Below are positions 49,221-59,424 of a DNA stretch of 64,000 nt, piece after piece. Position numbers and translations under genes: made by a program. The stretch comes from Progne subis subis (Eukaryota > Chordata > Aves > Passeriformes > Hirundinidae), in the NCBI GenBank assembly GCA_022316685.1, contig JAKJHU010000046.1:5121001-5185000 (forward strand), written 5' to 3'. Below the pieces are notes generated by a model, which had not been told where the DNA came from, searched no databases, and worked only from the letters and a program-made list of their open reading frames with translations. How positions within the stretch are numbered: position 1 is the stretch's first letter; each line of letters begins with the position of its first letter.

Positions 49221-52200
49221 GCCCACTGCTGAACTCTTGTGTGACCAGATTTGGAAGGGTGTGCCAAAGGATAAAGAATTGTGTTGTTTTAGTTCAGACT
49301 GACGCACCCAAACCGATTTTGCTGTCTGGCCTCAGGGCAGAGGTCAGGAAGATGAAATGTCAGTGCTTCACTCTGTATTCACTTCTCCCTAATTTCAAGC
49401 CTATAAGCAAAGTGATAGGGATAGTAATGGTGGTCGCTCTGTGGGAATGATTGCTGTCCCTGGAGACGTTTTCCCTCTCCCTCTTTACTCCCTTAGCTTG
49501 TCCCGTTACAGCATGGATTCTGTGCCATAAAAATGGGAGGCAGTACACAGTTCTCTGGTTCATGGTAGACTTCAATGCCTGTAAACTGCATTTTTCTACG
49601 TTGCACAAAAAGACCGTAGAAGAATGGGAAGAGTTATCTGTGGGCTCTGCAGCAGTTGGCAGTAACTCAGAGTTGTACAAAGCATATATTGTACTGAGCA
49701 GAGAGCTGAGAAGGAAAGTAGGGTAAAAGAAAGGACCCAGGTGCTCTGGGTGTCCTCCCCAAATCTTTCAATGAGTCCTGTTCACTGGAGATGCCTATTT
49801 ATTCTCCTAGAGTTTTATCTGCCTTGACTCAGTTGGTGAACAGAACTGCAGCTCACAGGCAAAGGTGGAAAAAGTGGTCTGAGGTAGTCTTTTCCAGTCA
49901 GGTAGAAGGGAATGAAACACTGCTGAAGGAGCAAGAGAGGCAGAGATGAGATGTGCAGGTGGGGACAGAAACAAATGTGAGAAGGAGATATGTAGATGGG
50001 GACCAGAGCAAAAACAATGGATGTGAAGGGTGAGGTAAGGCCTGTTTTGAAATCTGGGGATCAGAATTAGTTGCTGAGCAGAACACTGTACAGATGTAGG
50101 GGTGGCTGCTTTGAGTGAACTTAAATCTCTGCATTTTGAAGTGTAGCACACATGCTGATGAATTCAGGTACTCAAAGATAACTGAGATGGACGTCTTGAG
50201 AGACAGGTATATTGTCAGAAAGTGCAAGCTACAGACACTTCAAATGGATGACAGGAATTAAAAAGAATAATAAAATGTGTAAATTACAGGTGTAAAGACT
50301 CTGTTTAGAGTTAATTAAGCTGTTCCATTAATTTATCCTTTAACAAGTTCCAGGCAGTGCCTTTCATCCTTTTGGCAACACTAAGTGTCCTGAGTCTCTG
50401 CTGGAGTAGGACTCGGTGCTCTGTTCCTATTGCATCATGCTGCTCCATCTCAGCCCTCAACTGCTTCTAATAAAGGAACTTTCACAGTGTCTGTCTGCAG
50501 TTTCATTCTGTTCAATCCCTTGGATACCTCATCATCTGTGTTTCTCACCAAAGGCCTTGAGATATGGTTTGTTGAACAGCTAAAAGAAAATTGCTTTGCA
50601 AAAGCCGCTGATGTAGTTCTTTTTGCCTTTCAGAACATAATCCAGCAGATTTGTAGTTATTATAGCAGATCCCTGTTTAGAGCAAGGAAGATTTCTCAAG
50701 GTGCTGTTTAAAACTTCCTGGTTTGTGCTGCAAATTGTTAATCAGTCCGTGACAGCATAAATAAAATTAGAGGGTTTAATTAAAACTAATGAATGAGTGA
50801 ATGGAGAATTCACAGCGTGTTTCACTTGTAGTGCACTGGTGCTGTGAATAATTAAAATGTCACAGCATAGGAGATGTCTTAGTAAAAATGTTAGAGCTGC
50901 AAAAATAGAGGCCCCCAGATTTTGGAGCTTTGGGAAGATTTTGCTCTTTAAATTGTTGAAATTCGTTTATATAAATCAGGGGAAAATAAAAAATTATATA
51001 CAACTCTGATTTTTATTAGGATGGAGTCAAAGTTGGAAGCTTGGTGCCAAACAAATCCTACTGCATTTTGGATAGATTTGCCTGTCTCTGAAGATCGAAC
51101 TATGTTCATACCATATTAATCCTACAACCATATCACCCGGGGGATTAGTTTCCTCTTTTGACTCATCTGTGACTCTATTCTTGCAAAGTAAACTTATTAT
51201 TATAGGCTATTAAATTGTTGTTACTTGTTAATGTTCCATCTACTCAAATCACAAACTTTCTTTTGATTTAAACCCAAACCTGAACCGCAGGCTGAACTGG
51301 ATTTGCCTCTGGCTCTGATTTGGTTTATATGACGTGGTCAGATACCAGGCCAAGAAAATAATTTTAACTGGACTGTTTTAAATAGATCCAGAGGGCACGA
51401 GGTGAGAATTAGGAAGATGAGATGAAAGAGCTGATCACTCTGTTGTAAAGCTTGGGATTACATACTAGACCCTGAGTATAAATTCTCAGAATAATATGAA
51501 AATGTCTTTCATCTTTCTGCTTTACAGTGTTTGCTGTTGCCTGTGGTACAATGTGCTTTACCATCCCTCTGTGACTTATTCTGAGGTTGGTGTTCTCCTT
51601 TGCATCTCTGGATCTTACCCAGATCTATTCTGCTGACCCTATGACATCTTCTGAGGCAAGGAGCCTGTTACACCATGAAATAGGATCTGGACAAATGTTC
51701 TTGCTGCTGACTTTGCCAATGCAACAGTAATGCCCCCCCAGCCTGCTTTCTGTGTCAGAATGACCCAGGGTGAGCATCAGTGAGGGACATTACTCAGTGT
51801 AGGAGTTTAACTGTGTGTGTTGGGAGGTTTAAAAGGTACCATGCCTCCATCAAATGCCTCTAGAGGCTGTGATCTAATGATAGGCACTACTGCATGCAAG
51901 TTAGACTGGGGTGAAAAGATGAAAATCATCCAGGAGTGTTGTGTAGTCCTAGCTCTGTATAATGAAATTTCTTATGATGGCTGAATAAATATAGAGCATT
52001 TCCATCACTTAAGCCTGGTAGGTCAAGATGAGAGAACAGTGTAAGCTTCCAAGTGGCACTATGGAGTCTTCCATGTCCAGACTGGTATACAAAGCCTCAC
52101 TGCTAACAATATACACAGTATACTCCCCCTCAATGCTTGGCTGCCTATTTAGCAGAGGAACAGGCCAGATTATGACAATGATTTCCCTGAGCCTTAAACA

Positions 52201-52614
52201 TTTATAAAGGAAGAAGTAGACTTTGCCAGGAACTCAAATGATTTCCTAATGTTATATATATATACCATTTAAAAGTATGGCATGATTCTAACCTGTTCAT
52301 CATTGGCTTAATGCTTTGGCATGAAGAGTCATATGGAAAAAGGAGTCTCAAAAATCAGAAGAAAAGATCTTGAAGAATATGGTGGGGTTTTTACTTAAAG
52401 ACTGCTTTTCCCATATATGTTTTTGGGCTATTTTGTTCCAAAATTCAAATATTTTGGAAGCAGAACATTGAGAGACTAACTAAGAAAGAACTTATTTCTC
52501 CCTGCATATTACTATGAATGTGTTTGAGTTGAGGGAAGTTATGCTAAAGAAAATGTGGGCCTTTCAATTATGCTTCAAGTCCCAAATATCCATACATTGT
52601 CAAAGCAGAGCAGA

Positions 52615-52658
52615 TTTTTTTATTTTATTTTATTTTATTTTATTTTATTTTTTTTTTT
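52615..52658. repeat. (TTTTA)n microsatellite with T tail
   Basis: Six TTTTA-type units at exact 5-bp spacing between 52,615 and 52,647, followed by an 11-T run. Confidence 0.95.
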
Positions 52659-53241
52659 AGTGCCTCAGACTATAACATTAAGAGCCTTGGTTACTTGGCT
52701 TAAAAAAATAAAAATTAATAACCAACAATTTGAGTTAATTTGGTATGCTCAATTCCTCTCATAAATTATACTGATTTATGTGAGTTCTTCAACTTTAAAG
52801 GTTACATTAATAACTCACTACAAATTAACAATAATCACAAGTGCAATTGAGAAAATGTCTTCCCACTGTTACTTTAAGATTCAGTTTCAATTAAAGTGTT
52901 TGGTACTATTTTTCAATCAACCTGGGCTTGGATCCTGCTCCTGGTGACATCACTGTAAATCTGGGGTGAGGTTTTTATGAAGTTAATGGTGTTACTCCAG
53001 ATTTGCATAGATCTTGCCAAAAGCAAAATAGAGTCCATCAACTAAAGCATTCCTTTATCTTCAAAGGGAATTGGTTTCATCTGTAATAAAATATGTCAGG
53101 GCAGCCTAGGCTAAGCCTTGTTATTTGACTTCACTGAGCTGCTTTGTGTGAATGAACTTTTTTAGATTTGAGCCTAAAAGGTTGAAATCCATAAGCAACC
53201 TTCCCTAGACTACGCTAGAGCAGATCCAGGCTCTATAGAGC

Positions 53242-53246
53242 CTCTG
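53242..53246 (+). repeat. Target-site duplication, left copy (CTCTG)
   Basis: CTCTG immediately before the LTR TGTC end; repeated exactly at 60,108-60,112 immediately after the ACA end. Five bases is the usual duplication length for ERV-L-type integrases. Confidence 0.92.
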
Positions 53247-53908
53247 TGTCTTGGGGTGACTGTGTATCCCCAATCGTCTGTTGGGTGCAGGGGGGAGGGC
53301 AAGCGCGGTTTGTTTTTCCCTAGGAAAACTCTGCTCATCTAAGTGACCTTGAAGCGGGGGAGCTGGAAGTCGGCGAGACTGAAGAAGCTCTGTTGTTTTT
53401 CTCGGGCAGTTAGTTTAGTTTAGTGCTAGCATAGTGTTAGATGCTGTAGAATAGCTGAAGCTTTTTTTGCTTTTTTTTTGCTTTCTTCTTTTTTTTTCCT
53501 TTTTTTCTTTCCTTTTTTCTTTTTTTTTTTTGCCCTCTCCTCGGAACTGTTCCAACCTCTCCAGACTGAGGACCTGAGGAAGCACCGGGGGGCCTCCACA
53601 GGGGACCCACCCCACCGAGACCACCAAGACCAGCCCTGCACATTTTTTTTTTTTTTCAACGTCAGCGGAGAGAGAGTGGTGGAGCACACTGACAATCTTC
53701 AAGAGGAGAGACTTTCTTTAAGTTTGTTATCCCTCCGTAAGCGGCACGAAGCTCTTATCATCGGGTATTGTGCTAGGAGTGCTTTGCCTGTGTAATAAAC
53801 AGGTTTTTTCCACTTCTCTCTGAGGAAGTTTTTCCCGAACCAGTTGGGGGAAGGGAGAGGGGGGCCCCTTGGGAGGATTTCTCCCAAAATCTGCCTGAAA
53901 CCACCACA
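53247..53908 (+). repeat. 5' LTR
   Basis: 662 bp, TGTCTTGG...CCACCACA. It has a long T-rich tract (about 53,461-53,531), a second T run (53,643-53,656) and AATAAA at 53,794-53,799, which places the R/U5 boundary shortly after. It matches the 3' LTR except for T rather than C at 53,251, 53,321 and 53,340, the 11 G/A sites in U5, and two 1-nt T-run differences. Its U5 retains G runs with quadruplex potential (about 53,845-53,876). Confidence 0.97.
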
Positions 53909-53915
53909 AACTTCT

Positions 53916-53941
53916 TGGCGCCCAACGTGGGGCTCGAACCC
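53916..53941 (+). promoter_or_regulatory. Primer-binding site, tRNA-Lys1,2
   Basis: TGGCGCCCAACGTGGGGC is the complement of the 3' end of tRNA-Lys1,2, and the following TCGAACCC extends the match into the T-loop. It starts 7 nt after the LTR. The same primer is used by foamy viruses and several betaretroviruses, while mammalian ERV-L is named after Leu. Confidence 0.93.
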
Positions 53942-53992
53942 ACGAGAGAGTGGAAAAACCCTGAACTGATTAGTATTTAGCAGTCAGTAAAT

Positions 53993-54250
53993 ATGCTGTT
54001 TGAACTCATGTCTCTTAGGGTGGGGGCCTTGATGTGTTTTGGATCCTTAGGCTTCTTTGAGGTCTTAATACCTTTGTGGTCCTTAAGTTTATTTGCATAT
54101 CCAGAGATAGCCCCAATATTATCATTAATACACAGTTTTTACAGTAGAGGGACGCGGATTAGAGTAGCTATTGGCCTTGGCTTAATGATAATAATTTGTA
54201 GGAAGTTTATAAAGGTGCTGAAGTCTGTTCCTTCTATGTATGGGTCATAG
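53993..54250 (+). CDS. Leader ORF, small hydrophobic protein (85 aa), unknown function
   Basis: An ATG-initiated frame starts 52 nt after the primer-binding site and ends at TAG 54,248. It is rich in Leu, Ile, Phe, Val and Met, with one hydrophobic block near residues 10-48 and another near 56-66, so membrane association is plausible. It is in a different frame from gag. Its frame is open again after the TAG up to another TAG at 54,344, so it overlaps the start of the gag frame. It may be a separate leader protein or a displaced gag N-terminus; I do not recognise it. Confidence 0.45.
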   Translation: MLFELMSLRVGALMCFGSLGFFEVLIPLWSLSLFAYPEIAPILSLIHSFYSRGTRIRVAIGLGLMIIICRKFIKVLKSVPSMYGS

Positions 54251-54339
54251 TTATGGTTATTCACCCTGTTTGTGGGAGGAGGAGCAGAGGATGAAGCATT
54301 GCAGTCTTTTGTTTCCTTCTCCTCTAAATCAGTAAATCA

Positions 54340-55689
54340 TTGCTAGAGAATGTTGAGTTTCCCCTGAGTGTTAAAGAGACCATCTTTCTGATATGTCATC
54401 TGGTAAGCCTCCTCTATACAGTCTGCAGCTTCTCTAAAATATGGGCTGAGATTTCTAGAGGGGCTGATGAAACTCCCGACCCAGGCAGAGGAAATCCTGA
54501 GTGGTGTGGAGAATGGGAGAATATGGGCCAACTCCTCAAGGAATTCTCTGACCCTGTAGTCTGGGATTTTCCACGGGAACAAATTCAGAATCCAGTGGAG
54601 CTAGGGAAATACCTGAAAGAGAGGTACCATGATGGCTCTAAGGAGGAGAAGGTCGCTGCAGTAAGCTGGGCCCTGGCATATGCTTATCGCACCTTGCTAA
54701 AGACTGTAGGGCAGCAGACAGAGGCAGAGGGGAAGGGATACAAATCAACAGCTACCCCAGTCACTCAGGCTGCAGCCAACACCCCAGTTATGAATCCAGC
54801 AGCTAAACCAGACAATAAGCCTAAGCCCCTGGCAGTTGCTCCAGCAAAGAAGCACACACATAAAACCGATCGACCAGTGGACGATGATGACGCAAGAGAA
54901 GGACCTTCACCAAAATCAGAAGCCAAATCTTCCAGCACAGGATCAGAAGCCAATATTGACTCCTTTTCCCTGAAGGACCTTCGAAGCCTAAAAAAAGATT
55001 ACCGGCGACAACCTGATGAATCTATAATTAGTTGGTTAGTCCGTCTTTGGGATGCCGCAGGTGAGGCTACAATTCTGGATGGCACTGAAGCGAGGCATCT
55101 GGGATCCCTGTCACATGATCCAGTCATCGACCAGGAGATGATGAGAGAGGCTAGTCCTTGCAGTCTCTGGATACGGGTCCTAAGAAGCGTGGCAGAAAGA
55201 TACCTATGTGCAGATGATCTCTATATGCAGCAAACCCCATGGAAGACCATAGAACAAGGGATTCAACGCTTGAGAGAAATGGCAGTAGCAGAGATGGTTT
55301 TCTCAGATGACATAAACACTAGGAACCCAGACTTAGTATCATGTACATCTGTGATGTGGCGAAAACTTATACGACTCAGGCCATTAGAATACGCTTCTGC
55401 TTTAGCAGTAATGAAGCGGGAGGACATGGAGGAAACTGTGCTTAATATGGCGAAGAAGCTCCGAGCATATGCAGATGCTGTGCATGGCCCAACACACGCC
55501 AGAATCGCAGCTGTGGAAACACGCCTACAGAAACTAGAGGATAAGATAAATAAGAATCATAAGAAACTCAGGGAGGAGATTAGAGAGGACCTTCTCCAAA
55601 TCTCAGCAGTGCAGATCAGAAGTTCTGGTACCCAACGTAGACGCTCCCCGGCTAGAGAGAGAAGGTACACTCCACGCGCTGAGCTGTAG
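54340..55689 (+). CDS. gag: gag-like polyprotein frame (449 codons, open)
   Basis: An open frame without internal stops, in the same frame as the downstream protease and pol. No ATG begins it: the frame opens after TAA at 54,325 and the first in-frame ATG is at 54,523, so the true start is uncertain. Visible parts are a mid-region rich in Pro, Lys and acidic residues (about residues 150-205), a capsid-like helical region with the Arg/Trp-containing segment near 220-245, and a coiled-coil-like Lys/Glu-rich stretch near 395-430. About ten Trp codons are intact here, in contrast to pol. It closes with TAG at 55,687. The frame stays open beyond it, so that stop may be one of the acquired ones. 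Confidence 0.75.
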   Translation: MLENVEFPLSVKETIFLICHLVSLLYTVCSFSKIWAEISRGADETPDPGRGNPEWCGEWENMGQLLKEFSDPVVWDFPREQIQNPVELGKYLKERYHDGSKEEKVAAVSWALAYAYRTLLKTVGQQTEAEGKGYKSTATPVTQAAANTPVMNPAAKPDNKPKPLAVAPAKKHTHKTDRPVDDDDAREGPSPKSEAKSSSTGSEANIDSFSLKDLRSLKKDYRRQPDESIISWLVRLWDAAGEATILDGTEARHLGSLSHDPVIDQEMMREASPCSLWIRVLRSVAERYLCADDLYMQQTPWKTIEQGIQRLREMAVAEMVFSDDINTRNPDLVSCTSVMWRKLIRLRPLEYASALAVMKREDMEETVLNMAKKLRAYADAVHGPTHARIAAVETRLQKLEDKINKNHKKLREEIREDLLQISAVQIRSSGTQRRRSPARERRYTPRAEL

Positions 55690-55980
55690 TTCTTCCTGCG
55701 AGATTGCGGAGAAAATATGAACAGATGGGATGGAAAATCTACAGCTGCCTTGGCACAACGGGTGCGTGAATTGAAGGAAGTCAAGACTCAAAGAAGAAGT
55801 TTCACCAAAAGGGAAGCGGCTCCAGTTGCCCGTAGCCGAACGGCCAAGTATGACGATGATGACATGTCCGACCCCCTTAAAGGAACCTCTAAGGCATATG
55901 CTCAAGCAAAGAAAGATAACCAGGCTTAGAGGGGCCCTGCCTCTAGCCAGGTAGAGGCTAGGGAAAACCGTGTATTTTAG
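55690..55980 (+). pseudogene. gag C-terminal / gag-pro junction, interrupted by TAG
   Basis: Same frame as gag and protease, bounded and interrupted by TAG at 55,687, 55,927 and 55,978. Basic and acidic low-complexity residues (RRRSF..., YDDDDMSDP). No Cys-His zinc knuckle is seen. No frameshift is needed between gag and pro, so in an undamaged element expression would be by readthrough or as one polyprotein; which cannot be told. Confidence 0.6.
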
Positions 55981-56523
55981 ACTGTGTGGATTCGTTGGCC
56001 TGGCACATCAGAACCACAAAGATATGAGGCCTTAGTTGATACTAGTGCGCAGTGCACATTAATGCCATCAAGACAAGTAGGGGCAGAATCTGTCTCTATT
56101 GCTGGCGTGACGGGGGGATCACAGGATTTTACTGTGGTAGAAGCAGATGTGAGCCTAACTGGAAAGGAGTGGGAGAAACACCCTATTGTGACTAGCCCAA
56201 AGGCCCCATGTATTTTGGGCATAGACTTCCTCCGAAGTGAGTATTTCAAAGACCCGAAAGGACTCAGGTGGGCATTCGGGATAGCGGCTGTAGTAACAGA
56301 AGGCATCCGGCAATTGAACACCTTGCCTGGACTGTCCAAGAATCCTTCTGCAGTAGGACTCTTGAAAGTACAAGAACAACAAGTACCAATTGCCACTTCT
56401 ATAGTGCACCGCCGACAGTATAGAACCACTCGAGATGCTGTAATTCCCATTCATAAGATGATTCAAGAGCTGGAGAGCCAAGGGGTGGTTAGTAAAACCC
56501 ACTCACCCTTCAACAGCCCCATT
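55981..56523 (+). pseudogene. pro: Retropepsin-like protease and N-terminal RT segment
   Basis: The aspartic protease active-site region reads LVDTSAQCTLMPS around 56,033-56,071. The usual catalytic triplet is DTG (or DSG); here Gly is replaced by Ser (AGT). A single G-to-A change at a GG pair would explain it, so the enzyme is probably inactive. The flap/C-terminal motif ILGIDFLRSEYF lies near 56,214-56,249. The frame ends with TAG at 56,524. Confidence 0.8.
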
Positions 56524-57396
56524 TAGCCTGTGCGCAAATCTGAAGGAGAATGGAGATTGACTGTGGACTACCGTGCATTGAATGAGGTAACACCACCACT
56601 GAGTGCTGCTGTGCCAGACATGTTGAAGCTCCAGTATAAGCTAGAGTCCAAGGCAGCAAAATAGTATGCCACAGTTGATATTGCCAATGCATTTTTCTCC
56701 ATTCCTTTAGCAGCAGAATGCAGGCCTCAGTTTGCCTTCACATGGAGGAGCGTGCAGTACACCTGGAACCGACTGCCCCAGGGGTGGAAGCACAGTCCTA
56801 CCATCTGCCATAGACTGATCCAAGCTGCACTAGAAAAGGGTGAGGCTCCGGAGCACCTACAGTATATCGATGACATCATTGTGTGGGGGAACACGGCAAT
56901 GGAAGTGTTTGAGAAAGGAGAGAAGATCATCCAAATTCTCCTGAAAGCTAGTTTTGCCATCAAGCAGAGCAAGGTCAAGGGACCTGCCCGAGAGATCCAG
57001 TTCCTGGGAGTAAAGTAGCAAGATAGACGGCGGCAGATTCCTACTGATGTCATCAACAAGATCACAGCAATGTCTCCACCAACCAATAAGAAGGAGACAC
57101 AAGCTTTCCTAAGTGCTATAGGTTTCTGGAAGATGCATATTCCCGAGTATAGTCAAATCGTGAGCCCTCTTTACCTAGTCACCCGAAAAAAGAATAATTT
57201 CCACTGGGGCCCTGAGCAGCAACAAGCCTTTGCCCAGATCAAGCAGGAGATCGCTCATGCAGTGGCCCTTAGCCCAGTAAGGACAGGACCAGAAGTAAAG
57301 AATGTGCTCTACTCAGCAGCCGGGAACAATGGCCTGTCCTGGAGCCTTTAGCAGAAAGTGCCTGGTGAGACTCGAGGCCGACCACTAAGATTTTAG
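56524..57396 (+). pseudogene. pol: Reverse transcriptase domain, stop-interrupted
   Basis: Motifs in order: VDYRALNEVTPPL, the VDIANAFFSIPL block with the catalytic Asp codon at 56,677, LPQG at 56,773-56,784, YIDD at 56,863-56,874, FLGVK just before 57,016, and the connection region with the TGG-rich GFWKM and FHWGP motifs. All are in frame 1 with no indel. TAG codons at 56,524, 56,662, 57,016, 57,349 and 57,394 break it. Confidence 0.92.
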
Positions 57397-58233
57397 AGTC
57401 GAAGCTACAGAAAGTCTGAAGCCAATTACACCCCAACTGAGAAAGAAATCTTAGCTGCCTATAAAGGAGTTCAAGCCGCCTCGGAAGTGATTAGTACAGA
57501 GGCGCAACTCCTCCTAGCACCCCGACTGCCTGTGCTAGGGTAGATGTTCAAAGGGGAGGTCCCCTCCACCCATCATGCCACTGATGCCACATAGAGCAAG
57601 TGGATTGCTCTTATTACGCAGCGCGCCCGTATGGGTAAACTGAATCGCCCTGAGATTTTAGAAATAATTACCAATTAGCCTGAGGGTAAAAATTTTGGCC
57701 TCACAGATGAAGAACAAGAGCAAGTGACACGGGCTGAAGAGGCTCCACCATACAACCAATTGCCAGCAGAAGAAAGGCATTATGCCCTTTTCACTGACGG
57801 TTCCTGTCGTATTGTAGGGATGAACCGGAAGTAGAAAGCAGCCGTGTGGAGTCCCACACGACAAGTTGCTGAGGCCACTGAAGGAGAAGGTAGATCAAGT
57901 CAACTTACAGAACTCAAGGCTGTTCAATTAGCCTTAGATATTGCTGAAAGAGAAAAGTAGCCGAGGCTCTACCTCTATACTGATTCGTGGATAGTAACCA
58001 ATGCTCTGTAGGGATAGCTGAAGAAGTAGAAAAAGGCTAATTGGCAGCGTGGAAGGAAACCAATTTGAGCTGCTGAAGAGTGGAAAGACATTGCTACCAG
58101 GGTAAGGAGACTACCTGTGAAAGTCCGCCACGTAGATGCCCACATCCCCAAGAGTAGAGCTAATAAAGAGCATCGAAACAACGAGCAAGTAGATCGGGCA
58201 GCAAAAATAGAAGTGTCAAAGATAGACTTAGAT
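57397..58233 (+). pseudogene. pol: Connection and RNase H domain, stop-interrupted
   Basis: FTDGS (57,790-57,804), the TELKA motif near 57,907 and YTDSW (57,976-57,990) are the RNase H catalytic motifs in the right order. In-frame stops are TAG at 57,541, 57,592, 57,676, 57,832, 57,958, 58,009, 58,015 and 58,027, and TGA at 58,066. Three TAG codons within 21 nt (58,009-58,029) mark a dense cluster. Confidence 0.9.
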
Positions 58234-59109
58234 TAGGAACACAAAGGAGAGTTGTTCCTAGCTCGATGGGCCCATGATGCCTCAGGTCACCAGGGCAGAA
58301 ATGCCACCTATAAGTGGGCACGAGACCGAAGGGTGGATCTAACCATAGACAGTATTTCTCAAGTTATCCATGACTGTGAGACGTGTGCTGCCATCAAACA
58401 AGCCAAGCGGGTAAAGCCGCTATAGTATGGCAGGCGATAGTCCAAGTATAAGTACGGGGAAGCCTGGCAGATTGACTACATCACCCTTCCCCAAACCCGC
58501 CAAGGCAAGCGCTACGTGCTCACAATGGTGGAAGCCACCACTGGATAGTTAGAGACCTACCCTGTGCCTCACGCTACTGCCCGGAACACCATCCTGAGCC
58601 TAAAAAAGCAAGTCCTGTAGAGACATAGTACCCCTGAGAAGATTGAGTCAGACAACGGGACTCATTTCAAGAACAGCCTTATTAACACCTGAGCTAGGGA
58701 ACATGGCATTGAGTGAGTGTACCATATTCCCTACCATGCACCTGCTGCAAGCAAAGTGGAGAGGCACAATGCATTGTTAAAAACCCAATTGAAAGCATTG
58801 AAGGGGGGATCGTTCAAGAATTGAGAGCAGCACTTAGCAAAGGCCACCTAGTTAGTCAACACCCGAGGCTCCACCAGCCGAGCAAGACCCGCCCAAGCTG
58901 AGCCTCTGCATACAACAGATAGAGATAAAGTCCCAGTAGTGCATGTCAGAAGTCTGTTAGGGAAGACAGTGTAGATCAGGTCTGCCTCAAGTACAGACAA
59001 ACCCATTCGTGGGGTTGTCTTTGCTCAGGGACCAGGTTGCACATGGTAGATAATGCAAAAAGATGGAACAACTCGATGTGTACCTCAAGGAGATCTGATT
59101 GTTAGATAA
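58234..59109 (+). pseudogene. pol: Integrase domain, stop-interrupted
   Basis: The HHCC zinc-binding region is visible (HDASGH near 58,270-58,287; CETC at 58,375-58,386). The DDE catalytic residues lie at IDY (58,471), SDNG (58,648) and VER (58,756). Stops: TAG 58,234, 58,423, 58,438, 58,546, 58,618, 58,849, 58,972 and 59,047; TGA 58,690, 58,714 and 58,822, each followed by G. TAA at 59,107 is the only TAA and the likely original end. Confidence 0.92.
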
Positions 59110-59424
59110 GAATAATTTGTAAACATCACTGTTTGCTGAATGCTATTGCCATTGTCTGTACATTAAACCATGCAAAATGAAATAGAAGGAAATGTGTAAG
59201 TGAGAGGGTATGTGTTAAGTGTTGAAGGTATGAGCAAGTGTTGAAAGTATGAGTAAGTGAGAGAGGAATCCTGCTGCCCTGCAGCCTAGGGCCTGGATTC
59301 AGTGCCTCAGTGTGGAACATAACAGGAGCATGACAGGTATTGCTTGTATTGTTTTTTTTATGGGGAGAATAGATGGAAGTTTTATGTAGAATATACATTA
59401 GTTCTGTCTGTAAGTCAACGATAT
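59110..59424 (+). other. Proviral 3' non-coding segment, no env
   Basis: About 315 bp between integrase and the polypurine tract. It has loosely repeated GTAAGTG/GTATGAG elements near 59,194-59,262. There is no open frame long enough for an envelope, as expected for the ERV-L group. Confidence 0.8.

Larger units (their letters stand above)
45481..53241. other. Intergenic region between ERCC6 and the provirus
   Basis: No coding exon recognised on either strand. It contains an antisense CR1 fragment, a hairpin with a CTCF-like motif, an isolated TATA box and a pentanucleotide repeat, each listed separately. The remaining sequence is AT-rich and unremarkable. Confidence 0.6.

Noticed and set aside
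53415..53702. Lys-rich minus-strand open frames in both LTRs
   Set aside because: They are antisense readings of T-rich tracts of the LTR and occur identically at 59,612-59,901.
53916..53990. A tRNA gene (sequence resembling tRNA-Lys)
   Set aside because: The match is the complement of the tRNA 3' end only and sits just after the LTR, so it is the primer-binding site.
57349..58846. Translational recoding of TAG as an amino acid in the provirus
   Set aside because: Host genes here use normal stops, TGA codons before G are affected in the same way, and the LTR G/A differences show a DNA-level mutational cause.
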